Below are positions 1 to 10,861 of a stretch of 64,000 bases of DNA, in pieces. Under the pieces are notes generated by a model. That model was not told the origin of the DNA, did no database searches, and saw nothing but the letters and a program-made list of their open reading frames with translations. The first letter of the stretch is position 1. Each line of letters begins with the position of its first letter. The position numbers and the translations under genes were made by a program. Source of the DNA: Emmonsiellopsis sp. PD_33 (taxonomy: Eukaryota > Ascomycota > Eurotiomycetes > Onygenales > Ajellomycetaceae); the NCBI GenBank assembly GCA_032988165.1, contig JANTQF010000090.1:1-64000 (forward strand), read 5' to 3'.

Positions 1-3000
1 TGCAAGTTATAAATTGGGCCTGTATACTAGATAGTTTGAGCTAGAAAATCCTAAGTTTATACTTAGGTAGGTGTCATAGTCACTGACTGCCATACACCTT
101 AAATGAAGAATAATAATAATAATAATACCTATATAGAGCTTCATGAAAGGAATTAAATTTAGTAAACTACTATAATAATAGAATATATGATAGAAAACTA
201 CATTATCTATTTCTTTACCTCAGAAGATAGTATCATCTCTAGAATAGCAGTAAAGTCTATATTCTCTAAATCTAATTGTTAGTTCTATGTACCAGTTAGT
301 TTAGAAGATTTCCTCAGGATTGATGTAAGTTCAGAATCAATATGCTATTAGATGGTCACATAAAGGTCTATATATATAATAGTATGTACTTAATGACCAT
401 CTAGTAGAGTATTAGCTATAGTTATCCTTCTTATTGAGTATTCCTTCTCATGAATATAATCCCTACACTATTTTTTTATCTCAACAGGAAGATACTCATC
501 AATATCTACTATATATTAGTATAACTCTCTCTAAAACACAGTATAAAGAAGTACTCTACTTACCCCACCCAGAATACTGATCTTATAAGTCTTTTAGGAC
601 CCTTAGATCAGATATTAAATCATACTGTTTAGCATTTTTTGAATGATTATAAAGCACCCAGAAATGTTTATAAACACCATGTGGTTGCCAGCATTTTAAA
701 TGAATGTAATGGTCATTTTAAACACCAATATATTTTAGAACTTCATCTTACATAATTGACATATAAACTGCAAGAAAGATAATGTAATTAGAAAGTATAT
801 CTTACTGATAGTGATTTTAGTGGCTGAGTCTTTAAAAATAAGACTAGAAGATGAAAGAATTAGATGTTAGTCTTGATATTAAGATGATATAATAGATATA
901 ATGATTAACTTACTCTTCAAGAATTTATAAATTCCTTTACAAGCTAGCTCCATCAAGCCTTAATACATTGATTGGCAATGCTAGTTTCATATTGATAGTA
1001 TTAATCAAATAATATATCAGAGTTAATTTGCTGGTGCAGTTTAAACTGGGCTGCAGCTATCATGGGAGTTTTAATATTCTAATCTGAGTAAATAATCTAT
1101 AGGAAAACCTGGTTTATTCTAAGAGTATCAAGATATTATTAGAGAATAGAGACAGCAATTCAGCAGCTGATTCTAACATATATTCAAATAATATATCAAG
1201 AATATGCATTAATGGCTGCATAAATCTCAATTCCTCAGCAATTAAGCTTGCAATACCCATTAATAGACTACAGATAATTTAGACTCAGAATGATATATAT
1301 TTCATAATAGTATTAAAAGTCATTAAGTTAGTGGTTAATTCCATTAGAATCAAGCTGATGAACTGTATTAAATAGATAATTTCTATAGTTAAATTCTCAT
1401 ATTAGTTTTTATTATAATTATCATATCACTTCATTTGAGGTTTCTTATCAAGAGATAGCATAGCCCTTCTATTAAAAATATGTGTAAAGATATTTATATC
1501 TAAATACTTAAATAAAATCATTATCAAGCTCTTTCTAAATAGTCTCTACTAGTTCTTACTGTATTTTCTCTATATTATAGTCATTCTATTGCTGTGGAAG
1601 CTCAATGCATTTTTAAATTCAATATAATTTATATTAGCTAAGTTTATATTCTTTATTACTAAGAATTTACAGTATTTCATCATCCTGCAAATCTCTAAAG
1701 AATAAGTCCTGAATGGTACTCTATACTCTATTATTATCTTCTAGTTTTTGATACTTAGAAATGTTCTAGTGTTTTAATAACTCAGTTAAAGTAATATGAC
1801 TAATAGTAAGGTATTTTTCATCCTTTAGATATTGAAGAATATTCTATTAGGTTAGACCTTATTCAATGAGATCATAGATTAGATTTTGATAGGAATTTAA
1901 AATAAATTTACCAGGAAAAGGCATGATAAAAGAGATATATGAGGCTAGGAATGTAAAAAAAGAAAGAAAGAAAATAGAAAAAAAAACCTTATAATTAGAA
2001 AAAGATTAAAAATAAATGATAAATAAATAATGATTGTCAAGAAAATCATTATATATTCTATTTTATATGCTAATTATGTCTATACTATGGCCATCAAGCT
2101 GCCACACAGTAAAGGCACAATTAGTGCTCCCATAAATTAATGATTGATATAAAGATTATAATAATTCTACACTGAATATATTTAATTATCAGAAAGAAAC
2201 ACTAGAAACTCATCTGACTACTAGTTCATCTGATTAAATTCTTTTATTATGACCTCCCCCTTCAGAACCTTCATTACATGTTTACAGGCCTTAAAGATCT
2301 TATCCTTTTTTATTACCTTCTCTATAACTATCTAGTTCTGAATTACTAGTAGCTTCCTATCCTCACTAATCATTATAGCCTTTAATATTAAGAGCTCAGG
2401 CCTGAACATATAGTAGATTTAAATAATACTATACTTTAGTAGCTAAATTTTATTTTCCACACACTTTTTAATCTTTAATCATTCCTGCATCTACTAGATA
2501 TAAATTAACTAGTTGAAATTAATTCCATCTACCATCTTCTTTATTCTATTTATATAGGCCTTTTCTACTTGCTTATCTATAGATATTTTATTACTCTTAA
2601 ACTCTTTCTCATCCTCAAGGTGCCACTTTGCCTCCTGCATGATGTCCTTTGACTGGGTTATATATTTTCATATAATAACTCTAGATAGTCAGAATATTAG
2701 AAACAGCCATAGGAAATAAATAAAAGTTTTATATAACTTATATTTCATTGAGAGTAGTTACCTGATTTTCTTTAAATGCTACTACAGTAATGCCAGTTCT
2801 TACTCTATAATAATTAAATTAATATATGATGAGCTAGTATGAGATTAAATAAGTTATTACTTATTATTTCCTCTTAATCTTAGCTCTCTTTATAGCCTTA
2901 AGTTTCTTGTAAATATTCTCATTTGCCTCCTTATATTCTACTGTAGTATAAAGCTTTTAGAGGTGATAATTCTCAGTAGCTCAGTTAGCATTTTTTACTT

Positions 3001-4340
3001 AATTAAGGGCAAGCTTATTAGTAGAGAGCTTAGTAAATCATACATAGTTCTTTTATAAGAATGAGTTTATTAAGTGCTCTTCAGATTTCTTTTAGTTACT
3101 AGTAGTAGTTTTAGGCTTAGAGTCATAGTAACTTATTTTTTTGATTGGAGAGGTAGATGTGTAGAGGTGAACATGTAGAGATAGATGTGTAGAGGTAGAG
3201 GCAGGCAGGAAGGTAGAGGCAGAAAAATCTATAGAAATAAGAATAATAATTACTGATTATAAGAATAATTAGTATAAAGAGATAAAATAGAATAGGTAGA
3301 AGTAAAAAGAATCAGAAAGAAGAGCTTATTTATTATTTTTATTAGTATATTTTTATTAAATAATATATTAAGTGATGTAGTTAACTGAAGGTTTATTATC
3401 TTAAATATATTTTCTTTTCTTACTTTCTTTTATTTTCTATCTTTATCTATCTTATGTTCTTCTTTCATCCTCTCTTTCTTTATGTCTTACTTGATGTGCT
3501 CCTGCTGCTCCCTTCCATAAAGTAAGTATAGCTATTAATTTCTAGTTGAATGTTAGTTTATATACTAATTATAAAAGATAGTAAGAACAAAATAAATAGC
3601 TAGATATACTACTAGGAGGAAGGCACTCATAAAGAATTTTACTAGTAAGATAGTAAGAAAATTAACTGGGAGCAAGCAACTACTAGCATTAAGAACTAAA
3701 TAAGTAAAGAAACTTCACTATTAACATTCTGACAGTAAGTTGATCATAATATTAATATAAAGATTGATATATTAATATTAATAACTTCTAGTTATTATAA
3801 TATGAGAGATTTAAAGATATTAGAAATTCATAGAACTCTTAATGCATCACACTTTATTCTATTAACTTATATATAAGATTATAATTAATAGAAAAGAAGA
3901 AAAGAACATCTGCATTCAAGCTTCTATACTGAAAGTACTATAAGAGATAGTAGAGATAACTCTAACTTCTAAACTTAAAAGTATGTCATCTATTTAAATA
4001 CTCTTATTAGCTATTTAATATACTAATATGAAAATAATTAGTGGCAAATCACCTTATTATTCATGCTAAGTGTGTAATAATCCAGCCTCATGATATGTAG
4101 CTGGTACAGAAACTTCAGAAGATGATAATAGAATATAAGTTCTCTGATTACTCAGATTAATTTAATGGGAGAGGGTGTTAATTTTTTTATTAAACTTTTA
4201 AATTCTGAAAAAAAAAAATATTACATCAGAACTTAATAATCTTCTTACTGATTTTAACTGATGTGTGTGTATATGTGGTAATAAGGATTTCAAGTGTAAA
4301 ACATGAAATTTTGTGTTACAGACATTTGTCACTATGGACT
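1..4340. repeat. CpG-free AT-rich block (RIP-like), left
   Basis: The sequence is strongly AT-rich and I could find no CG dinucleotide until about position 4343, after which normal CpG-containing DNA begins. CpA and TpG remain common, so CpG is the main casualty. Open frames are short. On the minus strand parts still read as degraded protein (see 2205-2697). There is an (AAT)n tract near 107-126 and a short imperfect G-rich repeat near 3148-3225 (variants of GTAGAGATAGATGTGTAGAG). RIP-like mutation of transposon DNA is known in ascomycetes, with CpG-biased forms in Onygenales; applying it here is inference. I see no intact gene. Confidence 0.85.
2205..2697 (-). pseudogene. Decayed coding relic inside left AT block
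   Basis: Read on the minus strand from 2697 down to 2205, one frame stays protein-like for about 160 codons. It is rich in Lys, Glu and Ile, with scattered TAG, TAA and TGA stops and no frame change needed. Fragments such as QEAKWHLEDEKEFKSNK and KAIMISEDRKLLVIQN have normal protein composition, with stops at positions that would suit Gln or Arg. The lysine/glutamate-rich character recalls the C-terminal tails of fungal transposases, but I cannot name the family. The true limits of the relic are unknown. It could be chance openness in AT-rich DNA, although the charge pattern argues against that. Confidence 0.45.
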
Positions 4341-4800
4341 GCCGTAGAGCCTTCTATCTCCCCGACTTTAGCGATGGTTTACTAACTAGCCAAGCTTCGA
4401 CCTCACCAAAGTTCAAACAACATCCCAGTGTCATTATCCTCGATACCGTTTTTCTCAGTTGGCAGTATCAAATGGCATTCAGTTTATCCAGTTTCCTCAT
4501 TCCCCCTCCGTAAACCCCCGTCCAGTTAGTTCGCTCGTATTCCCAGCCATCCATCCGGTCTGTTCTCGTGGATGACGACGGCATGCCGGGCTCACTTAGC
4601 TTGATGGCTGTGATATTAGCGGCATATAAATACCCGCCTCACTCACAGCCGTGTACGGAGTACACAAAATGTCAAAACCAGCCTCCTCAATTTTCCTAAT
4701 CTGCAAGTTTCAACAGAGAAAAACTGAAACACTCGGCGCCGCTCGACCATCTGTCCCCTTATTCCGTGCGTAGCCCTCAGGGCGACTTCCATTGTGAAAC
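4341..4800. other. Intergenic, 5' region of monooxygenase gene
   Basis: Normal-composition DNA between the AT block and the monooxygenase start. It holds the TATA-like site at 4624-4632. I do not consider the short open frame at 4313-4513 a gene, because it begins inside the AT block and shows no family resemblance. Confidence 0.6.
4624..4632 (+). promoter_or_regulatory. TATA-like element upstream of monooxygenase
   Basis: ATATAAATA lies about 170 bp upstream of the ATG at 4801, in otherwise GC-balanced DNA and followed by pyrimidine-rich sequence. Position and sequence suit a fungal TATA box. No transcription start can be seen. Confidence 0.4.
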
Positions 4801-6422
4801 ATGTCTGATAGAGATATCAGAGTCGTTGTTGTCGGTGCGAGTGTTGCCGGGCTAGCTCTGGCCGTTTGTCTTGAGCAAGCAAATATCGACTATGTCCTCC
4901 TCGAACGAGAAAAGCAAATAGGATTTCTCAAGCAGGATTCCCTGCTCGAGCTGCCTCCCAATGGGCTACGTATCCTGGACGAGCTTGGAGTGCTGGACAG
5001 ACTCGGAAAGCAGAAGATACCGGCCACGTATGAGACGCATTTCGGATTCAATGGTAAACAGCTCGTTAGTTTTGATCCATATAAGTCTTTTCGGGAGAAG
5101 TACGTCACCCTCGTCTTTCTATCTATTATCTACGAAAATCCCACTGTCAAGGGCATGTCTATCTGTGCATGGAGGGCATACTCCCTAGGGGTGCACAATC
5201 GTTCCCAAACATCTCAGCCATAAGCTAATAAGACACAGTGGGGAACCTCTGGTAACATACTTCGAAAAGAAAGATCTGCTGCAAGGTCTTCGTCAAAGTC
5301 TCAATGACGAGTCCAAGATCGTTTCCGGGAAATCGGTGGTATCCTACTCCAACGATGAGCACGGAATAACCGTCCGTACTGCCGATGGAAGCTCGTTCCA
5401 GGGCGATATCCTTGTTGGTGCCGATGGGTTTAACGGAACTGTGAAGTCTCTGTTGCTAAAGGAGATTGCTCAGGCAGGTGAATCTACCGACAGCATTGAT
5501 GGTAAGGCAGTCCATCGCCTTAATAGATCCCTTTTATAGATTGATCCTCTAACGCAGGCCCAGACTTCTCAAGCGAATACAAGTGCTTATCTGCAACTTC
5601 TCCATTCCATCCCATCGACCATGATTTCGAATTTGGACATACCTACTCAAGCCATTTCAATGGCTATCTGACTTCGGTCATTGCCGCATCTAGAAACCGT
5701 ATGCATTGGTATCTTTTTGTCCCGAGTATCCCCACAACCAAGGTCCCAAATTTGCCAATATTCTCCACGGAAGAAGCCGAGAAGTATGCCCAAGCATATT
5801 CAGAGGCAAAAATGTGCCAGGATTTCACTGTTGGAGATGTCTGGAATACAAGACTACAGTCCTCGTTAAGTCCGATCATAGAAGGGGTGATGAAGAAATG
5901 GAGTCATGGCCGTGTTGTTCTAATGGGAAATGCAGTCCATCAGGTCAGTTGCTGTCCTGTTCCTTATGCCCTGCTAATTCCATTCGAAAATTCGATTAAC
6001 AGCTGTCCGAACAACAGGTATTCAGAAATTCCCTGCACGGCACCAACTTATCCATCGAGGAGGCCGTCGTCCTCACCAACGAGCTACATGCCTCCTTACA
6101 TCCCGCCAATCCATCATCTCAACCCAAGCCCGAATCGACACCAACTGACCCCTCTACAACCACTCCAGCCCATCACCCCATCCTCGATCTCACATCCATC
6201 ACTGAGCTCTTCTCAAAATACCAATCCGCCCAGCAGCCCCGAGCGGAGCTCGTCCAGTCCATGTCCCGTCAAATGATGGATATGTATATCAGCACAACTG
6301 CCCCGATAATGGCTGAAGCGATGAAGAGTGGCATTTACCATTTTGGCGAGTACCCGAATAATCCACCCCGATTGAAATTCTTACCTGCGCGTGGTGGGGG
6401 GTGGCGGGGGTATTGTTCATAA
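4801..6422 (+). CDS. FAD-dependent monooxygenase, possibly decaying
   Basis: Flavoprotein hydroxylase of the UbiH/PaxM-like group, often used in fungal secondary metabolism; substrate unknown. Exons: 4801-5099, 5218-5501, 5558-5943, 6003-6422 (462 aa). Introns start GTACGT, GTAAGG and GTCAGT and end CTCAG, CGCAG and AACAG. Visible motifs: N-terminal Rossmann glycines VVVVGASVAGLAL (residues 8-20), the DG motif GDILVGADGFNGTVKS, and GRVVLMGNAVHQ where the family normally has GDAxH. The aspartate that binds FAD ribose is therefore Asn. The usual MTPN-G-GG stretch that follows is replaced by unrelated residues at the third intron junction. The frame stops at TAA 6420-6422 but remains open after it to 6522-6524 and would add a hydrophobic segment ending VARRLRKR, like the C-terminal membrane anchors of some relatives. 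It has no clear cluster partners and lies next to the CpG-free block. Confidence 0.75.
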
Positions 6423-6524
6423 AGGGAACAGTCGAGTGAGCGTAAGCTAGCTGCTGCTACGGGTATATTGGCCATTGTCGGTGCGACGGGGTTGTTTGTC
6501 GCGCGGAGGTTGAGGAAGAGATAG

Positions 6525-6987
6525 AGGGATTGGTTCAAGTTGTTACATGGTCGATGGCCTGGTTGGTAGTTACTAGTAGTACTAGTTGGTATCCCTACTC
6601 CTTGTGTATTATACCCACCGTTTTCTCAACTCATTTAACGCCATCAGTGTAAGATATGAATAATAAACACAGTTTCAGCCCTTATGAACTCACATTCTGT
6701 ATACCGTCTTGGAAATATCTAGATACATCAGAGTGAAAAAGGGGGCCAGGGAAGAGTTTGCACCGTTTGCACAGAAACCCAATCCACGCTAAACCAAAAA
6801 TTCTCGTTAACGCCGGCACAAGTCTTGGCAACCATCGATTTTGGCGCCGGACGGAATTTTATTTTGGCGGGAAAAATATCAAACCTCCGTCCCCAACATA
6901 TTCAGATAATAATTGAGGAAAGGGGGGCGATACATTACCTTTTCTTTGATTTATTTGTTTAAATACATTTTTTTTACCCCCGCCACG
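6525..6987. other. Intergenic between monooxygenase and RPF2
   Basis: Contains the monooxygenase 3' region (AATAAA-like sequence at about 6660) and the RPF2 5' region with long T and A runs. I see no gene. Confidence 0.6.
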
Positions 6988-8170
6988 ATGCTGAGAGAAG
7001 TGTATGTTTTTTTCTTTCCCAATTGCCTTTTGTGCCAAAAATTCCAATTCCTTCAACGGCCAAGCGCTGGATAAAAGCGGGAAAGCATTATTTTCACAAT
7101 TGAAAGAAACCAACCGAGAAATAAGAGAAATACTAACAAAAACCCCCCCGTTCTAATGATCTAGAAAAGCCAAAAACCCGCGCACCGCGCGCATCCTCAA
7201 AGCGCGGGAACCGCAACTAATCGAACCGACCAAACGCACCCTCCTCCTCCACGGGCCCAAATGCCCACAGCCCCTCCACCACGTCCTCAAGACCATCCAC
7301 GCCCTCACGAAACCCCACTCGATCCTCTTCAACAAGAAGAACGAAAACATCCACCCGTTCGAGAACACGGAAAGTCTCGAGTTCCTCGCTGGCAAGAATG
7401 AGTGCGGCATCGTCGTGTTCGGAAGCAGCAATAAGAAGCGGCCGAATTGCGTGACGGTTGTGCGGATCTTTGATGGGAAGGTGCTGGATATGTGCGAAAT
7501 GATGTTGTTGGGTGCTGGGCTGGAGGGACAGGGGGAAACGGAGAGTGAGAAGCAGAAGGAAAGCATGCGCAAGATGCAGCTTGATGTTGGCGTGGGGATG
7601 AAGCCGATGATGCTCTTTGCCGGTAGTGCGTGGGAGGATTCGACCAGTCCCGTCTACGGCATGGTGAAGAGTATGATGCTGGACATGTTCGCGGGCGACG
7701 AGACGGATAAGATTGATGTCGAGGGCCTGCAGTATCTCCTCATGGTCGCCGCTGAGGAACCCGTCGAGGGCACGCAGCCCGTCATCCACCTCCGCTGGTA
7801 CAAGCTGCGGACGAAGAAGAGCGGACAGAAACTGCCCCGCGTCGAGCTGGATGAGGTTGGGCCCAAGTTTGATTTTAGAATTGGGCGTGTGCGCGAGGCG
7901 GAGGCGGAGGCGATGAAGGAGGCGATGAAACAAGGGAAGAGACCTAATGAGGAAGGGAGGACGAAGAAGAATATTAGTATGGATACTATTGGGGATAAGA
8001 TTGGTCGGGTGCATCTTGGTCGGCAGGATCTTACCCAGCTGCAGACGAGGAAGATGAAGGGGTTGAAGAGGAGGGCCGGGGTGGAGGATGAGGACGAGGG
8101 GGATGTGGATATGATGGATGTTGATGAGATATCAGAGGACGATACGAGGAAAAAGGCTAGAGTTGATTGA
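6988..8170 (+). CDS. RPF2: Ribosome biogenesis factor RPF2 (Brix domain)
   Basis: Nucleolar assembly factor that, with Rrs1, brings 5S rRNA, uL5 and uL18 into pre-60S particles. Exon 1 is only 14 nt (6988-7001: ATG CTG AGA GAA GT). The intron 7002-7164 begins GTATGT, has ACTAAC near 7130 and ends CTAG; exon 2 is 7165-8170. The 339-aa product starts MLREVKAKNPRTARILKARE, matching the conserved Rpf2 N-terminus, which fixes the micro-exon. The Brix core runs from about residue 25 to 245 (HGPKCPQPLHHVLK, NENIHPFENTESLEFLAGKN, RVELDEVGPKFDFRIGR). The conserved tail GRVHLGRQDLTQLQTRKMKGLK is followed by an acidic, then basic, C-terminus. Length agrees with yeast Rpf2 (about 344 aa). The antisense frame at 7217-8014 is a codon-bias shadow. 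Confidence 0.96.
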
Positions 8171-8523
8171 GTGAGGAGGTGAAGTGAAAATTGGGATTGG
8201 GAGTTCTCCAGTACTTTTTTTATGGTAGCATGGCGTTAATGTTTGGGTCTGGCTGGTTTTTCAAACGGGACTTTTTTTTTTGATTCTGCAGAAGTTGATG
8301 CGTACGAAGTAATATTTAAAAAGTTTCGTTATGGAGCGAGCGATCGCAGGGAATGCGTGTACAAAACCACAATGCGCCAATTCGCCTCGAAACCGAGCCG
8401 GCCGAGTGCATATCACTATGAATTTCAACCAAAGATAATCAAAACAGCTCCAGGGTATCAACCAGTCAAACTCCAACATAAAAGACGGCATTGATTCCAA
8501 TGGACGGAAGACCCTTCTTTAGT
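8171..8523. other. Intergenic, convergent 3' ends
   Basis: The 3' ends of RPF2 and of the minus-strand HTH gene face each other here. I see only short T runs and no gene. Confidence 0.55.
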
Positions 8524-9327
8524 CTAAGCCATGCCATCCGTTGACATGTGAGTTACGTGCGTGCTGTTCAAAAAGGGGGAGCTCGTAGAGTGTAGTAGCG
8601 CAGCAGCAGTAGAATCATCCCCTTCAAAGATATCGTCAATGTCATTATCCTCATCCTGTTCATCCAATGTCTCCGCTGAAGAGGTAGGTGCAGCTTCCGT
8701 GCTGTTCTTCTTTTTCTGTGCGCGCGGTTTCTGCACCTTGGACATTGCACGCCCCGAACTCGAATTAACAGGTGTGGACGTTAATAACCACGCGTATGTA
8801 ACCTTTGGCTTATCCAAAAGGTCCGAAGCCGCTGGATCTGCCTGTAGTCGTTGTCTATCGGTCTCGGATAGGGTTGGTAGGTTGTCCTTCTCCAAAGATC
8901 TGTTCCCTCGCTGGACGATGCTACGTGTATAACCCATATCCTTTAGCCGGCGTGAAATTGCGCGAAAGCTGCATTTTAGGTGGAAAGTATTTGCGATGTG
9001 GTTTTGCATGTCTTCAAGGTTGGAGAGCGGATGCGCATTGACATATTCACGGAGCCCCTGCGAAGATGGGACCTTGTTGGAAGCTATATAGATAATTGTG
9101 GCCGGAATACAACTTACCTCTCCGATTTCATCGGTGATAGTCTTCGGCCTCCCCATTGGCTTCGTCTGAGGGGGGTGCGTAGTTCCCCATGTCCGCAGGC
9201 AGTGCGCAATCCTACTCAACCGTCGTTCAGAAACGCCATGCGTAGCAGCAATATGCGAGTAGGTCTCCTGGCGAAACAAAGCGGCAGTAATCGCGTGTTT
9301 TTGTTCCTGGGTGAGCCGGGGCGGCAT
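8524..9327 (-). CDS. Tc1/mariner-type DNA-binding protein lacking DDE domain
   Basis: The 267-aa frame begins MPPRLTQEQKHAITAALFRQ. Residues about 5-45 form a first helix-turn-helix (SHIAATHGVSERRLSRIAHC). A GRPK linker follows (about residues 59-62), then a second winged-helix-like part (LREYVNAHPLSNLEDMQ, FRAISRRLKDMGYTRS). This bipartite layout with a GRPR-like linker is that of Tc1/mariner transposase N-termini. No catalytic D-D-D/E region follows. Instead there is a basic stretch (KVQKPRAQKKK) and an acidic, low-complexity tail. Composition is normal and the frame is intact, so it may be a domesticated DNA-binding protein or a truncated element. A stop-free 45-nt segment at 9073-9117 (GTAAGT...AAG on the minus strand) may be an intron; removing it joins ITDEIGE to VPSSQG and shortens the protein to 252 aa. 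I saw no terminal inverted repeats. Confidence 0.6.
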   Translation of the reverse strand: MPPRLTQEQKHAITAALFRQETYSHIAATHGVSERRLSRIAHCLRTWGTTHPPQTKPMGRPKTITDEIGEVSCIPATIIYIASNKVPSSQGLREYVNAHPLSNLEDMQNHIANTFHLKCSFRAISRRLKDMGYTRSIVQRGNRSLEKDNLPTLSETDRQRLQADPAASDLLDKPKVTYAWLLTSTPVNSSSGRAMSKVQKPRAQKKKNSTEAAPTSSAETLDEQDEDNDIDDIFEGDDSTAAALLHSTSSPFLNSTHVTHMSTDGMA

Positions 9328-9811
9328 CCCCAGTAGCCGAGGAAATGGTATCGGCTCTTATCCCGCGGTAGGATATAGGGAGTCAGTCGTGCAAAGAGCT
9401 GATTCGCGGTCAATTCCAAGGTTGTTGTTCCTAGTCGTCAAGCTCAAGGCGGGAATTCGGCTAAGTACCTAAGCGCGTCTGAACGCGGCAACTTGTGGTC
9501 GGGCCGAGTAAGCGCGCTAGTCACGTGAATGTGACGTCGGCGCGTTTGTCGGCAAAGAAGTTCACATGCCGAGGGTTGCGGGACTTGTCAACATCTGGGG
9601 AGAGAGAAACCCTTTGTCGACATTGTCCCCAGAACAACATCCACATTCCTCGCTGCTGGTACTGCCTGTCCAGCGCTTTATACTGTCCGTTTTCTTTGCT
9701 GGCAGAGTTCTTTTGACACCCAACACATGAAAAGACCGCAGCTCCATATCCCGCTATCCGCTTGTCCGAACAGGACGTTATCTGGAGGCTGAGAAGGCCC
9801 GGGAAGAAACC
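9328..9811. other. Intergenic, divergent promoters
   Basis: Upstream region shared by the minus-strand HTH gene and the plus-strand PMP24 gene. It contains a GTCACGTGAATGTGACGTC stretch near 9519-9537 with an E-box (CACGTG) and a CRE-like core (TGACGTC). These may be regulatory but are unproven. No convincing gene is present. Confidence 0.5.
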
Positions 9812-10861
9812 ATGGATTCCCTTATAGTATGTGGCGGTGGTTTTGCAAGCCTGGAAAATATTGAATTAACACCCGTCGCAGCAAAATCTAAATAAAATCG
9901 CCTTGAATCCTGAGCTTGCGCCGTTCCTCGCGATCCTCAAAGGCGCTCGCAATGGCGCAGTCTACGGCGCCAAAATCCGCTTCCCGCATGCCCTGGTGTA
10001 AGACCCCTTTGAGTTCTGTCGCATCGTCTCCTTGGTGTTTTTTCAAGTGGTGAGCTTGCAAAAGGTGCTAATCATACTCTCCATTATAGGATGATATTCC
10101 TCTTCCGATCTGGAAGGTATTTTCCCGTCCATCCATTACCATACCCCCTTAGCCCTTGCGCCTTTGCTTATATCACCTCTCTAGCCTACGACAAAAAGCA
10201 TGGCTCGTTTTCAAAGCCACCCGGCAGCATGCGCGGAACCTCTCGCTCTTCGCGGTAGTCTATAAATCAACCATGCTAGCCCTCAAATATCTAGGCCCCA
10301 GCGGGCGGGGCAAGGAAGGACCATACGACACCTTTGTAGCTGGACTACTAGGAGGATACCTCGTCTTTGGCAAATCTCCAGGAAGCGTCAGCCAGCAGGT
10401 AAACCTTACTCTCCTCAAAAGCCCCGTCCGTCGAAAACCACTTGGTCCCTCTCTTGGCTAATCCGCCACCCAATTTAGATTGTTATATATGTCTTTGCAC
10501 GCGTAATGCTTGCGGTAGCGAAGATATCGATAGAGCCCGGCACACACGCCCTGTCGCATTTGATAACTCCCGAAACTAAAACGCGGATAGAAGCGAATGC
10601 ATGGCCAGCCTTTGCCAGTTTTAGTTGGGCATTCGTCATGTACCTTTTCCGCTGGTACCCAGGCGCTATCCAATCGAGCCTGCGAAGCAGCATGACATAT
10701 ATGTAAGTCGGTTCCTATACTCTGCATACTGCAGATATTTGCACCTCTATATTCTTCCTGTTACCCAATCCAGGCAATTTACTGACTTGGATGCGCAATA
10801 TAGCTATTCCGACTCGGATCACTGGGATTCCCTACAGACGTTGTTGATTCACAACAAATAA
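9812..10861 (+). CDS. Peroxisomal membrane protein PMP24 (PXMP4 family)
   Basis: Integral peroxisomal membrane protein of the Tim17/22/23-like PXMP4/PMP24 family; its exact transport or assembly role is not settled. Six exons: 9812-9826, 9882-9997, 10090-10116, 10185-10398, 10479-10702, 10804-10861, giving 217 aa (human PXMP4 is 212). Exon 1 is 15 nt (MDSLI). The model reads MDSLIQNLNKIALNPELAPF and then the family signature ILKGARNGAVYGAKIRFPHA, LVMIFLFRSG, KATRQHARNL, a glycine-rich membrane segment AGLLGGYLVFG, and the tail SSLRSSMTYIYSDSDHW. Each junction was chosen because it restores these motifs, and donors are GTATGT, GTAAGA, GTATTT, GTAAAC and GTAAGT. No ER signal peptide is apparent, as expected for a peroxisomal membrane protein. 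Confidence 0.93.

Noticed and set aside
7217..8014. 265-codon antisense open frame
   Set aside because: It lies wholly within RPF2 on the opposite strand and has no family features. It results from the strong third-position bias of RPF2.
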